Below, one piece after another: positions 36,367 through 45,286 of a DNA stretch of 64,000 bases; position 1 is the stretch's first letter; every line of letters begins with the position of its first letter. The translations under genes and the position numbers were made by a program. The stretch covers positions 37,054 through 101,053 of the forward strand of contig DASWKF010000094.1 of assembly GCA_036396795.1 (NCBI GenBank). The letters are read 5' to 3'. The stretch comes from JAHEEM01 sp036396795. GTDB taxonomy: Bacteria; Pseudomonadota; Gammaproteobacteria; Steroidobacterales; Rariloculaceae. Under the pieces are notes generated by a model. The model did no database searches. It was not told where the DNA came from and was given only the letters and a program-made list of their open reading frames with translations.

Positions 36367-37407
36367 TTACGACGACTGCGTCACCTCTGCCCTCACTTTT
36401 GGCAGTGCCTCGGGATAGTTCTCCTGCAGGAAGGTGATCAGCTTCTCGCGCACCTCGCAGCGCAGATCCCAGGCGGCGCCGCCGTTCTTGGCGCTCATCA
36501 GGGCTCTAAGCTCCAGCGTGCTCTCCTTGCAGTCGGTGACGACCAGGCCGCTGACGCGGCCGTCCCAGTGGGGCGACGCCACGAGGATACGGTCGAGCTC
36601 GGCTCGCAGCGCCTCGATCGGGACGCGATAATCGGTATAGAGGAACACCGTGCCGAGCAACTCCGAGGACTGCCGCGTCCAGTTCGTGAACGGATGCTCG
36701 AGGAAATAGCTGATCGGTAGTATCAAGCGGCGGTCGTCCCAGATCCTGACGACGACATAAGTCAGCGTGATTTCTTCGATCCGGCCCCATTCGCCCTCGA
36801 TGACGACAACGTCGTCGAGCCGGATCGGTTGGGTGACTGCAATCTGAAAGCCTGCGAACAGATTGCCGAGCGCGCGCTGCGCGGCGAGGCCGACGACGAG
36901 CCCCGCGATGCCGGCGGAAGCGAGCAGGCCCGCGCCGATCTGCCTGAAGCCCGGCAGAAACAACAACAGCACGATGACCGCCGTGAACGAGACGAAGGCG
37001 ACCAGCACGCCGCGCAGGACGCGCAGCTGCGTGTAGATCCGCCGTGCCTCGAGATTATCGGCCTGCTCGAGCCCGAGCCTTGAGGAGATGAAATCCTCGG
37101 CGCCGTATATCACCCGAATCAGCAGGTAGGCCGACACCGCGATCAAAAGCACGGTCAGACCGAGCCGCAGTCGTACGAGCAGCAGCCCTTCGAGCGCCAG
37201 AGGCAGACTCAGGTAGACGCCGAGCAGCGGCAGCAGCACTCGTAGGCTACCGGAGCAGCTCTCGAAGAACGCCTCGGCGGCGGTGCGCCACGACTCCGAC
37301 CGCATCGACGTCGGCGCGAACCGCAAGGCGCCATAGACCGCAAAACCCAAGGCCGCGCCGGCCGCTATCACGGCCATCGCGAGCAGAGCTTCAGTCAGCC
37401 GGCCCAC
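36367..37407 (-). CDS. MscS-family mechanosensitive channel
   Basis: Inner-membrane small-conductance channel of 346 residues that releases solutes on hypo-osmotic shock. It has four N-terminal hydrophobic segments, then the pore helix region (about 155-190, Gly/Ala-rich GLVVGLAAQRALGNLFAGFQI), the beta domain (QPIRLDDVVVIEGEWGRIEEI, with VVRIWDDRRLILPISYF) and a cytoplasmic cage. It lies 5 bases downstream of a CNNM/CorC-type gene, suggesting joint expression. Confidence 0.9.
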   Translation of the reverse strand: MGRLTEALLAMAVIAAGAALGFAVYGALRFAPTSMRSESWRTAAEAFFESCSGSLRVLLPLLGVYLSLPLALEGLLLVRLRLGLTVLLIAVSAYLLIRVIYGAEDFISSRLGLEQADNLEARRIYTQLRVLRGVLVAFVSFTAVIVLLLFLPGFRQIGAGLLASAGIAGLVVGLAAQRALGNLFAGFQIAVTQPIRLDDVVVIEGEWGRIEEITLTYVVVRIWDDRRLILPISYFLEHPFTNWTRQSSELLGTVFLYTDYRVPIEALRAELDRILVASPHWDGRVSGLVVTDCKESTLELRALMSAKNGGAAWDLRCEVREKLITFLQENYPEALPKVRAEVTQSS

Positions 37408-37412
37408 GCCAC

Positions 37413-38657
37413 TCAGCCGCGCCGCTCACCGTTGCGGCGGATCCGAATGCGCTCGGCGCGCCGCTGCGTTGCCGACAGCACCTCGAACCTGAAGCCGTTC
37501 CACGCGACGACGTCGCCCGCGACCGGGATCCGCCCGACGAGCTCCGCGACGAGGCCGCCGGGCGTGGTGATCTCCGCCGTCGGCGGCCAATCGAATCCCA
37601 AGCTCTCGCCGATCTTGCGCATCTCCACCGAGGCGAGCACCTCGAGCGAGCCGTCGTCGCCCCGCCACATGTCCTCGACCTGGCTGTCGCTTTCGTCGGC
37701 GATCTCGCCGACGATCTCCTCGAGGACGTCCTCGAGCGTGACGATGCCCTTCACGCCGCCGTACTCATCGACGACGATGGCGAGATGGCTCCTCGATTCC
37801 TGGAACATTCTGAGCAGGCTGTTGAGCGGCTTGCCGTCCGGGATGATCAGCGGCTCGCGGATGATCGCATCCCAATCGACGGGCTCGCCGGGCCGCTCCT
37901 GGACGTGCACGAGCAGCTCCTTGGCGAGCACCATGCCCGCGACCTGATCGAGATCGTCGGTCCTCGAGAACGGCAGGCGGCTGTGCTGCGACGACTTGAT
38001 GATCTCGAGGTTCTCCGCGAGGCTGAGCTCCGCGGACAGGAAAGTGACGTCTTGCCGTGGCACCATGACCTGGTGCACGCGCATCTGCGCAAGCCGCGTG
38101 GCGCCGACGATCATCCCGGCAGTCTTGGGCCCGAACACGCCTTCGCTGCGCGCCAGTGCGGCGAGCAGGCGAATTTCCTCGATCGAGGTCGTAGGATTAC
38201 GGTCGGCGCGGCGCAAACGCCGCGAGATCGTCCCCGTGAGCGCGACCAGCGGCCTGAGCGCTAGAGTCAACACGCGGATGCTGTAGGCGACGGGCTCGGC
38301 AAGCCGCTTGGCGTTCGCAACGCCCAAGGTTTTCGGAATGATCTCGGTGAACAGCAGCACCGCGATCGTGAACACGATCGTGAATATCCACAGGGTCTCG
38401 GCGTTGAAGGCGTCCTCGTAGCTCGCGCCCGCAACCGCGGCGCCGACCGTGTGGGCCATCGTGTTGACGATCAGGATCGCGGCGATCGGCACGTCGATGC
38501 TGCGCTTGAAATCCTTGAGGAGCTTCCCTGAGGGCTTGCCGGCGGCGACCAGCGCCTCGACGTCGGCGGCGCCGATCGAAAGCAGCACCGATTCCATGAT
38601 GGAGCATAGGAACGACATGACCAGCGCCAGCGATACCGCGGCGACGAAAGTCAACAT
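37413..38657 (-). CDS. CNNM/CorC-type membrane protein (DUF21-CBS-CorC_HlyC)
   Basis: The product has 414 residues. It has an N-terminal DUF21 transmembrane domain (about 1-190, with LLFTEIIPKTLGVANA), a CBS pair (about 200-330, MVPRQDVTFL and YGGVKGIVTLEDVLEEIVGEI) and a C-terminal CorC_HlyC domain (about 340-405). Related proteins export or regulate magnesium (MpfA, CNNM), and older annotations call them hemolysins. It is in an operon with the MscS channel. Confidence 0.9.
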   Translation of the reverse strand: MLTFVAAVSLALVMSFLCSIMESVLLSIGAADVEALVAAGKPSGKLLKDFKRSIDVPIAAILIVNTMAHTVGAAVAGASYEDAFNAETLWIFTIVFTIAVLLFTEIIPKTLGVANAKRLAEPVAYSIRVLTLALRPLVALTGTISRRLRRADRNPTTSIEEIRLLAALARSEGVFGPKTAGMIVGATRLAQMRVHQVMVPRQDVTFLSAELSLAENLEIIKSSQHSRLPFSRTDDLDQVAGMVLAKELLVHVQERPGEPVDWDAIIREPLIIPDGKPLNSLLRMFQESRSHLAIVVDEYGGVKGIVTLEDVLEEIVGEIADESDSQVEDMWRGDDGSLEVLASVEMRKIGESLGFDWPPTAEITTPGGLVAELVGRIPVAGDVVAWNGFRFEVLSATQRRAERIRIRRNGERRG

Positions 38658-38734
38658 GAAGCCCTCCGGCGCAGTCGTTGAGTGAGCGTCTAGGGTAACG
38701 CGCCTGCCGGCGACGCGCGACAGGCACGCGCCGC

Positions 38735-38766
38735 AAAAAAAACGGCGCCCCGTCGGGAGGCGCCGT
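38735..38766 (-). terminator. Rho-independent terminator after the TonB-dependent receptor
   Basis: ACGGCGCC (38742-38749) pairs with GGCGCCGT (38759-38766) around a 9-base loop. Read on the minus strand the hairpin is followed by eight T (38735-38742 complement). It lies about 30 bases past the receptor stop. Confidence 0.88.
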
Positions 38767-38794
38767 CGTCAGTCTCTAAGCTCGTCGAGGCTTT

Positions 38795-41395
38795 CTAGTT
38801 GGAGGCACCGAAACGCGCCGTGAACTCGACGCCCCAGATATCGGGAGCCTGGTAACCGACCTCCCACACGCCCGAGCGGCCCGCGCCGCAGAGATTGATG
38901 ATCCGCTCGTCGGTGATGTTGTAGCCGAATACCGAGGCCTCCCAGTTGCCCGCGGGCGGCGCGTAGGTCGCGCGCAGGCGCCACTTCGAATAGCCGTCCT
39001 GCAGGCACTGGGTCGAGTTCTGGCCGACGACCTCCTGGCCGTAGTCGTACTCGTCCTGGATGTAGACGCCGAGCTGCGGACGCAGCGTGCCGCCGTTGGC
39101 AAGCGTGAACTCGTGCTCGATGAACGCGTTGATCGTCCACTCGGGTATACGGGCCAGGATTGCCGTATCCGACAGATCGTCGAAGCCGAAGGTATCGGGA
39201 TTGAAGGCCACGAACGAGCTGTACTCCTGATCGAGCATGCCGAGGTCGACCGACAGGAAGCCGTTGTCCCAGGGTACGGCACGAAGCTCGAGCTCGATGC
39301 CGGTGATGTCGACGTCGGATACGTTCTGCGTGAGCTCGATGTTCTGATCCGGGCCGAAGATGCCGTCGGGGTTTGCGAGCGTGATCGACTCCTGCTTGTC
39401 CGTGTACTTCATGAAGAACACGTCGGCCGCCATGCGCAGGCGCCCGTCGAGCAGCGAGCCCTTGAAGCCGACCTCGTAGTTCGTCACGAACTCGGCGCCG
39501 AAGGCCTTGAGCGGCGCGAACTCGGGTACCAGGTTGACGTTGAGCTCGTCGTTGAACGCGCCCGTCAGATAACCCTCCGAGATCAGGAAGTAGACGATGC
39601 CGCTGTCGATGGTATCGCCCGGCGTCAGGTGGCGCGTCAGGCTCGCCATGAACGTGGGCTCGCTGTAGGTCGCGCGCTCGTTGTTATAGACGCCGTTCTC
39701 GAGCACCTGCTCCCGGTTCAGCAAGATCGTCGGCGCGCACATCTCGGTCGGTGGCGGGTCGCCGGGGTTGTTGTGGCTGCAAGATCCTTGGACGACCGTG
39801 ACCTCGACGTTCTCGAGCGTACGCGTGTCGTCCGTGTAGCGGCCGCCGACGGCGAGCTCCCAGGCCTCGCTGATTGTGTAGTTGAAGTGCGCGTAGACGG
39901 CGTTCGACTCGGCCGTCACGTAGTCGTTGTTGGCGTTGATGCCGTCGAAGACAGAGTCCGGCAGGCGCTCGAAGATGTCCTGACCGGCGAGCGCGCAGAA
40001 GACGTCGTCGTCCGGCAGGCCGTTGATCGTGTCGGCGACCGGGTCGTAGGCTGCCTGCCATTGGCTCAGGCAAGTGCGATCGCCGGCCTTGCTGACGTCG
40101 TCGAGGTAATAGAAGCCCGCGACCATGTTCAGGCGCTCGTTGATATCGCCCGTGAAGAGCACCTCGAACTCGTTCGATGCGCGGTTCTGGCCGCGCGCGC
40201 CGAACGGGCTCATGCCGACGCCGTCGATCTTGAACTCCGTGAAGTCGCGGTCCTGAAGATAGCGGTACTCGTTGTAGCGGCGCGCGGCCTTGAACTGCCA
40301 GTTGCCGTTCTCGAACGGACCGTAGGCCTCGCCGGTGTCGTAGGTCGCGTCGATCGTGATCCACTCGTTGTCGACGTAGGACTTGGTGTCGAAGTCCTGG
40401 GAGGTCACGTAGTCGCCCATCGAGCGCGTGATCTGGCAGGACTCCATCGCGGCGAGCGTCGTGCCGGGGCCGAGAAACTCGACGTTGCCGATGCCGTTGT
40501 TGGAGCCGCCCCAAGCGCCGTTGCCGTCGGCGAAGGGACCGGGCAAGCCGGAAATATCCTGGCCGTCGGCTTCGAGCGCGTCGAGCAGGTCGGCGTCCGG
40601 ATAGGCGTAGCAGGAGTTGGCGAGATCGTCGTCGCGGTCGTACATGAGATTGATCCGCGTGTCGATCGTCCAGTTGTCGCTCGGCAGCCAGCGCAGCGCC
40701 GCGCCGAAGGTCTGGGTTTCCGTGCCGGCCGTGTCCTCGCCGAGATGGCGGTTGTACCAGTAGCCGTCATGGCTCTCGTGGCCCAAGTTGAAGCGCGCGT
40801 AGAGGTTGTCGGTGATCGGCGTGTTGATCATGCCGCGCACGTCGGCGCGGCCGTAGTCGCCGGCGCGCAGCGTGAGCTCGGAGGCGAAGTCCGGGCCGGG
40901 CTTGGCCGTGATGATGTTGACCGCGCCGCCGGTCACGTTCCGGCCGAACAGCGTGCCCTGCGGGCCGCGCAGCACTTCGATGCGCTCGACATCGGCGGTG
41001 CTGTTGAAAGCACCCAAGTTGCCGACCTGGATGTGGCCGTCGATGTAGACCGCGGTGCCGAACACCTGAGCCGGGTTCGAGAAGCCGCCGCCGAGTCCGC
41101 GGATCCAGAGCTCCGTGTCGTTCGCGCGCACGTCCTCGGCGAGCGCGATGTTCGGCACGACCTCGGACATGTCGATCAGGTTGTAGACGCCCTGCGCCTG
41201 CATCGCGTCGGCCGTGATCGCCGCGACCGAGAGCGGCAGGCTCTCAAGACTCTCCTCGCGCCGTCGCGCCGTGACGACGATTTCTTCGAGCATCGCCTGC
41301 GCCGAGGCCGATTGCGCCTGCACGGGCGCCGATTCGAACATCAGCGCGCCGACGCAGAGCAAGCCGGAAGTGCGTAAGACAGGATGAATAGTCAT
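38795..41395 (-). CDS. TonB-dependent outer-membrane receptor
   Basis: Active importer of 866 residues, driven by TonB. It has a signal peptide ending PVQAQS (about residue 29), a TonB box EEIVVTAR (about 37-44), a plug domain (VYIDGH, VERIEVLRGPQGTLFGRNVTGGAVNI) and a 22-strand barrel with many aromatic and Asp-rich strands. GGGGGAGAG precedes the ATG. The ligand is unknown: no TonB, ABC transporter, sigma/anti-sigma pair, Fur box or cobalamin riboswitch was recognised nearby. IROMP-like sequence features resemble the large family seen in aquatic gammaproteobacteria. Confidence 0.94.
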   Translation of the reverse strand: MTIHPVLRTSGLLCVGALMFESAPVQAQSASAQAMLEEIVVTARRREESLESLPLSVAAITADAMQAQGVYNLIDMSEVVPNIALAEDVRANDTELWIRGLGGGFSNPAQVFGTAVYIDGHIQVGNLGAFNSTADVERIEVLRGPQGTLFGRNVTGGAVNIITAKPGPDFASELTLRAGDYGRADVRGMINTPITDNLYARFNLGHESHDGYWYNRHLGEDTAGTETQTFGAALRWLPSDNWTIDTRINLMYDRDDDLANSCYAYPDADLLDALEADGQDISGLPGPFADGNGAWGGSNNGIGNVEFLGPGTTLAAMESCQITRSMGDYVTSQDFDTKSYVDNEWITIDATYDTGEAYGPFENGNWQFKAARRYNEYRYLQDRDFTEFKIDGVGMSPFGARGQNRASNEFEVLFTGDINERLNMVAGFYYLDDVSKAGDRTCLSQWQAAYDPVADTINGLPDDDVFCALAGQDIFERLPDSVFDGINANNDYVTAESNAVYAHFNYTISEAWELAVGGRYTDDTRTLENVEVTVVQGSCSHNNPGDPPPTEMCAPTILLNREQVLENGVYNNERATYSEPTFMASLTRHLTPGDTIDSGIVYFLISEGYLTGAFNDELNVNLVPEFAPLKAFGAEFVTNYEVGFKGSLLDGRLRMAADVFFMKYTDKQESITLANPDGIFGPDQNIELTQNVSDVDITGIELELRAVPWDNGFLSVDLGMLDQEYSSFVAFNPDTFGFDDLSDTAILARIPEWTINAFIEHEFTLANGGTLRPQLGVYIQDEYDYGQEVVGQNSTQCLQDGYSKWRLRATYAPPAGNWEASVFGYNITDERIINLCGAGRSGVWEVGYQAPDIWGVEFTARFGASN

Positions 41396-41716
41396 GTGGC
41401 TCTCCCCCTAGGATAGCTGATCATGCCGCGCGGTTGTGTCAAGGCTACAACGCGAACCCGCCGGCAACCTGTGGGGTGCGCTCGAACAGTGCGACCCCCC
41501 ACGGGAGTGAAGCTACCCAAGAAATGGCCGTCTTGCAAGGAATTTCGGTCGAGACCCCGGGGCTGAAAGCGGCCTCGGAAAGGCGGGGATCCCGTGGCCT
41601 TATCCCAAGGCCGGTTCCGGCGTTGCGTTAAAGCGACGAAAAGCCCGGCATGTTACGTAAACAATTCGGGGGCGCGCACGGCCGGCGCAACGCAGCGAGC
41701 GCTGGGGGTGTCGCCG
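41396..41716. other. 321-base gap between the receptor and cysK
   Basis: Holds the receptor leader next to its start and the 3' side of cysK. A short hairpin, GGCCTT-ATCCC-AAGGCC (near 41598-41614), is visible but lacks a T-run. No gene, riboswitch or clear promoter could be identified. Confidence 0.4.
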
Positions 41717-42670
41717 TTAGAGGCCCGCAAGCCAGTCGGCGTCCGAGCCCTCGGCGACGTCGTCGAACAGGAAAGAGCTGAGGTAGCGCTCGCCGGTATC
41801 CGGCAGCATCACCAGCAGCACCGAGCCGGCCGGGGCTTGCTCTGCGACCTTGAAGCCCGCGGCGAGCGTGGCGCCGGAGGAGATGCCGACGAAGATGCCT
41901 TCCTCGGCCGCGAGCCGGCGCGCCACCGTCTTGCCTTCATCGTCGGTCACGGGCAGGAGCTGGTCGTGCAGGTCGGTGCGCAGCACGTCGGGCAGAAAAT
42001 CCGGCGTCCAGCCCTGGATCTTGTGCGGCTTCCACTCGGCGCCGCCGATCAGCGAGGCGCCGGCGGGCTCGGTGGCGATGATCTTGACCTCGGGGCGGGC
42101 GAGCCTGATGACCTCGCCGGCGCCGGTGAGCGTGCCGCCCGTGCCCCAGCCCGTCACCCAATAGTCGAGCCGTTTGCCTGCAAAATCGCGCAGAATTTCC
42201 GCTCCCGTGGTCTGGCGGTGAAACGCCGGGTTGGCGGGGTTGTCGAACTGCCGCGCGAGGAACCAGCCGTGCTTCTCGGCGAGCTCCTTGGCGAGCCTGA
42301 CCATGCCGGTGCCGCGCTCGGCGGCCGGCGTGAGGATCACCTTGGCGCCGAGCGCGCGCATGATCTTGCGCCGCTCTACCGAGAAGGTCTCGACCATGGT
42401 GGCGACGAAGCCGTAGCCCTTGGCCGCGGCGACCATCGCCAGCGCGATGCCGGTGTTGCCGGAGGTCGCCTCGACGATCGTCTGCCCGGGCGCCAGCAGC
42501 CCCTTGCGCTCGGCATCGTCGACGATCGCGAACGCGAGGCGGTCCTTGACGGACCCCAGCGGGTTGAAGGCTTCGATCTTGACGTAGATCGTGACGTGCT
42601 TGGGCGCGATGCGCTGCAAGCGGACGACGGGCGTATTGCCGATCGTCTCCAGAATGCTGTCGTAGATCAT
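41717..42670 (-). CDS. cysK: Cysteine synthase (O-acetylserine sulfhydrylase)
   Basis: PLP enzyme of 317 residues making cysteine from O-acetylserine and sulfide. The PLP lysine is Lys42 in NPLGSVKDR (many homologues have NPAGSVKDR), followed by the asparagine loop TSGNTGI and the glycine loop GTGGTLTGAG. The order CysB-CysG-CysK around it supports a role in assimilatory sulfur metabolism. CysK or CysM cannot be separated from sequence alone. Confidence 0.92.
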   Translation of the reverse strand: MIYDSILETIGNTPVVRLQRIAPKHVTIYVKIEAFNPLGSVKDRLAFAIVDDAERKGLLAPGQTIVEATSGNTGIALAMVAAAKGYGFVATMVETFSVERRKIMRALGAKVILTPAAERGTGMVRLAKELAEKHGWFLARQFDNPANPAFHRQTTGAEILRDFAGKRLDYWVTGWGTGGTLTGAGEVIRLARPEVKIIATEPAGASLIGGAEWKPHKIQGWTPDFLPDVLRTDLHDQLLPVTDDEGKTVARRLAAEEGIFVGISSGATLAAGFKVAEQAPAGSVLLVMLPDTGERYLSSFLFDDVAEGSDADWLAGL

Positions 42671-42682
42671 AGGTTTTGTTCT

Positions 42683-44128
42683 TCAGACCACGAGGCGTTG
42701 TCGTTGGCTTTGCGCGTGGTAGCCGCCCTTATAATGCACGAATCCCTCGGGCGCAAACCAGCGGTAGCGCGCGGCAAGCTCGGTCGTCGCACCGACGAGC
42801 AACAATGCCGGGCTCTCGACGTCGAGCTCGGCCGAGGCTTCCGCGAGATCGCCGAGCGCGCAAACGATGACGCGCTGCTCGAGCGTCGTGCCGCGCTCGA
42901 CGATCGCGACGGGCAATGACGGCGAGTTGCCGGCCGCGATGAGCTCGGCGGCGATCGGCGTGTAACGCGAAACACCCATGTAGAGCGCCAGCGTCTGGCC
43001 CGGATCGAGCGTTCCTAAGCCCGGGGCGCCCTTGGCGTGGCCGTGACCGGTGGTCAACAGCAGCGTCGAGGCTGCGCCGCGCAAGGTCAGCGGGATCCCG
43101 GCATAGGCTGCGCAGCCGGTGACCGCCGAGACGCCCGGCACGACCTGGAAAGCCAGGCCGGCGCCGGCGAGCGCTTCGAGCTCCTCGCCGCCGCGGCCGA
43201 AAATCATCGGGTCGCCGCCCTTGAGCCGGCAGACGCGCTTGCCGCTCTTGACGCGCTCGACCAGCAGCCGGTTGATCTGCTTTTGCGTGATCGAAGGCGT
43301 GCCTGCACGCTTGCCGACGAAGATGAGCTCGGCGTCGCGGCGCGCGTAATCGAGCACCGCGGGCTCGACCAGCCGGTCGTAGAGCACGACCTCTGCCTGC
43401 GCGAGCAGTTGGCGGCCGCGCAAGGTGATGAGGTCGGGGCTGCCGGGGCCGGCGCCGACGAGATAGGCCTCGCCGGCTCGCCGGCCGCCGTTTGCCCGCC
43501 AAGCGGCGAGCGCCTCATCCAGCGCCGCCTCGGCGCCGGCCTCGTCGCCCGCGTAGCAGCGCTCAGGCACGCTGCTCTCGAGCAGCGTTTCCCAGAAGCG
43601 CCTGCGTAAGTCCATGTCGGGGATGGCGCTCTTGACGCGCTCACGCCAGCTTCCTGCGAGCCGCGCGAAGCGCCCGAGCTCGGCCGGCAGCACCGCTTCG
43701 ATGAGGCCCTTGACCCAGCGGGCGATCACCGGCGAGCTGCCGCCGGTCGACACCGCGATCGTCACCGGGTCGCGGCGCAGCACCGCCGGCGAGATGAAGG
43801 AGCTTTGGCCTGCGTCGTCGACGACGTTGCAGAACCGCTGTTGTGCCTCGGCGGCCGCAAACACGCGCGCGTTCAACGCCCGATCGCTGGTCGCGGCGAC
43901 GACCAGCCACTGGCCCTGAAGCCGGTCCTCGGCGAAGGGCTCGGCGATCCAGCGGATCTCGCCCGAGTCGGCCAGGCCCTCGAGCGAGCGCGTGAGGCTC
44001 GGGCTCACGACGCTGACCTCGGCGCCGCAGGCCAGAAGCTCGCGCGCCTTGCGCTCGGCGACGCGGCCGCCGCCGATCACGATGCAGGGGCGGCCGTCGA
44101 GCCGGGTGAACAGGGGCAGGTATTCCAT
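42683..44128 (-). CDS. cysG: Siroheme synthase CysG (trifunctional)
   Basis: The product has 481 residues and fuses precorrin-2 dehydrogenase/ferrochelatase (1-210; NAD site VIGGGRVAERKA) with uroporphyrinogen III methyltransferase (220-465; VYLVGAGPGSPDLITLRG). The segment STGGSSP near residue 127 holds the serine phosphorylated in the Salmonella enzyme. It makes siroheme, the cofactor of sulfite and nitrite reductases, from uroporphyrinogen III, and so draws on the same intermediate as hemE downstream. It lies 12 bases upstream of cysK and is divergent from cysB. Confidence 0.94.
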   Translation of the reverse strand: MEYLPLFTRLDGRPCIVIGGGRVAERKARELLACGAEVSVVSPSLTRSLEGLADSGEIRWIAEPFAEDRLQGQWLVVAATSDRALNARVFAAAEAQQRFCNVVDDAGQSSFISPAVLRRDPVTIAVSTGGSSPVIARWVKGLIEAVLPAELGRFARLAGSWRERVKSAIPDMDLRRRFWETLLESSVPERCYAGDEAGAEAALDEALAAWRANGGRRAGEAYLVGAGPGSPDLITLRGRQLLAQAEVVLYDRLVEPAVLDYARRDAELIFVGKRAGTPSITQKQINRLLVERVKSGKRVCRLKGGDPMIFGRGGEELEALAGAGLAFQVVPGVSAVTGCAAYAGIPLTLRGAASTLLLTTGHGHAKGAPGLGTLDPGQTLALYMGVSRYTPIAAELIAAGNSPSLPVAIVERGTTLEQRVIVCALGDLAEASAELDVESPALLLVGATTELAARYRWFAPEGFVHYKGGYHAQSQRQRLVV

Positions 44129-44221
44129 GAGGTCCAGTCGCAGCTGCCGGGCCGGTCACGATACCGCCCCGCCGAGGGCCGTCCCAAGACCGTGTATGTC
44201 TTCGCTTATTCCAAAGAGCTA

Positions 44222-44251
44222 TTGACTGGTTGATCTAACGAATGGTTATAT
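44222..44251 (+). promoter_or_regulatory. Candidate cysB promoter
   Basis: TTGACT (44222-44227), an 18-base spacer and TTATAT (44246-44251) lie 25 bases before the cysB ATG. The 147-base gap is shared with divergent cysG, so CysB binding here could affect both. The AT-rich block 44205-44255 is the likely site. Confidence 0.6.
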
Positions 44252-44275
44252 AGCTCCTACCCCCGGCCGCCGCTC

Positions 44276-45286
44276 ATGACGCTCAAGCAACTCAGATACC
44301 TGATCGCGATCGTCGATTGCGGTCTCAACATCACCTCCGCCGCGGAGCGGCTGTTCACCAGCCAGCCCGGCATCTCCAAGCAGCTCAAGCAGCTCGAGGC
44401 CGAGCTCGGGATGCAGCTCTTCACCCGCAAGGGCAAGAGTCTCGCGGCCGTGACCCCCGCCGGCACCGAGGTCCTCGAGCGCGCCCGCCGCGTGCTGCGC
44501 GAGGTCGAGAACATCACCAACCTGTCGCGCGAGCTCACCGGCGAGCAGGCCGGAACGCTGTCGATCGCGACCACGCACACCCAGGCACGCTACGTGCTGC
44601 CCGACGTCATTGCCGCCTTCACCGAGCGTTATCCCAAGGTCGATTTGGAGCTGCATCAAGGCACCTCGGAGCAGATCGCCGAGCTGGTCGCGGCGCATCG
44701 CGTCGATTTCGCGATCGCCAGCGGCTCGCTGAAGCTCTTCTCCAACCTGACGGTGCTGCCGATCTACCACTGGCACCGCATCGCGCTGGTGCCGAAGAAC
44801 CATCCGCTCGCGACCGACAACAGCCCGCTGACGCTGAAGACGCTGGCGGCCTATCCGCTGGTCACCTACGTCTTCAGCCTGACCGGCGAGTCGTCGTTCA
44901 AGCAGGCTTTCCAGGCGCAGGGCCTGGATCCGCGCGTGGCGTTCACGGCGCGCGACGCCGACATCATCAAGACCTATGTGCGCATGGGCATGGGCGTCGG
45001 CATCATCGCCTCGATGGCCTACGAGTGCCCGGATCAAAAGGACCTCACGGCCATCGACGCCAAAGGCCTGTTCCCGCAGATCACGACCTGGCTCGGGTTT
45101 CCCAAGGACATGGTGCTGCGCAGCTACATGGTGGATTTCATCAATCTGCTCGCGCCGCATCTGCCGGTGCGCTGGATCCGCGACGTCGCCGGCGCCGAGA
45201 CCCCGGAGGCAGTGGCCGAGCTGCTCGAGGGCATCGAGCTGCCGGTGCGCGGCGGCTGCGAGGAAGACGCCGCGGCCGCGGCCTAA
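44276..45286 (+). CDS. cysB: LysR-type regulator CysB
   Basis: LysR-family regulator of 336 residues with an N-terminal winged helix (1-60: TLKQLRYLIAIVDCGLNITSAAERLFTSQPGISKQLKQLE) and a periplasmic-binding-like effector domain. The CysB subfamily segments THTQARYVLP and HQGTSEQIAELV are present. CysB senses acetylserine and sulfur status and activates cysteine synthesis genes. Its position divergent to cysG-cysK agrees. The last 25 residues (GGCEEDAAAAA tail) extend slightly past most homologues. It ends against the convergent amine oxidase gene. Confidence 0.92.
   Translation: MTLKQLRYLIAIVDCGLNITSAAERLFTSQPGISKQLKQLEAELGMQLFTRKGKSLAAVTPAGTEVLERARRVLREVENITNLSRELTGEQAGTLSIATTHTQARYVLPDVIAAFTERYPKVDLELHQGTSEQIAELVAAHRVDFAIASGSLKLFSNLTVLPIYHWHRIALVPKNHPLATDNSPLTLKTLAAYPLVTYVFSLTGESSFKQAFQAQGLDPRVAFTARDADIIKTYVRMGMGVGIIASMAYECPDQKDLTAIDAKGLFPQITTWLGFPKDMVLRSYMVDFINLLAPHLPVRWIRDVAGAETPEAVAELLEGIELPVRGGCEEDAAAAA

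Noticed and set aside
37413..38657. Hemolysin.
   Set aside because: The HlyC/CorC name is historical; DUF21-CBS-CorC architecture indicates an ion-transport-related membrane protein.
41590..41620. Hairpin GGCCTT/AAGGCC as a cysK or receptor terminator.
   Set aside because: No T-run on either strand and only 6 bp of stem.
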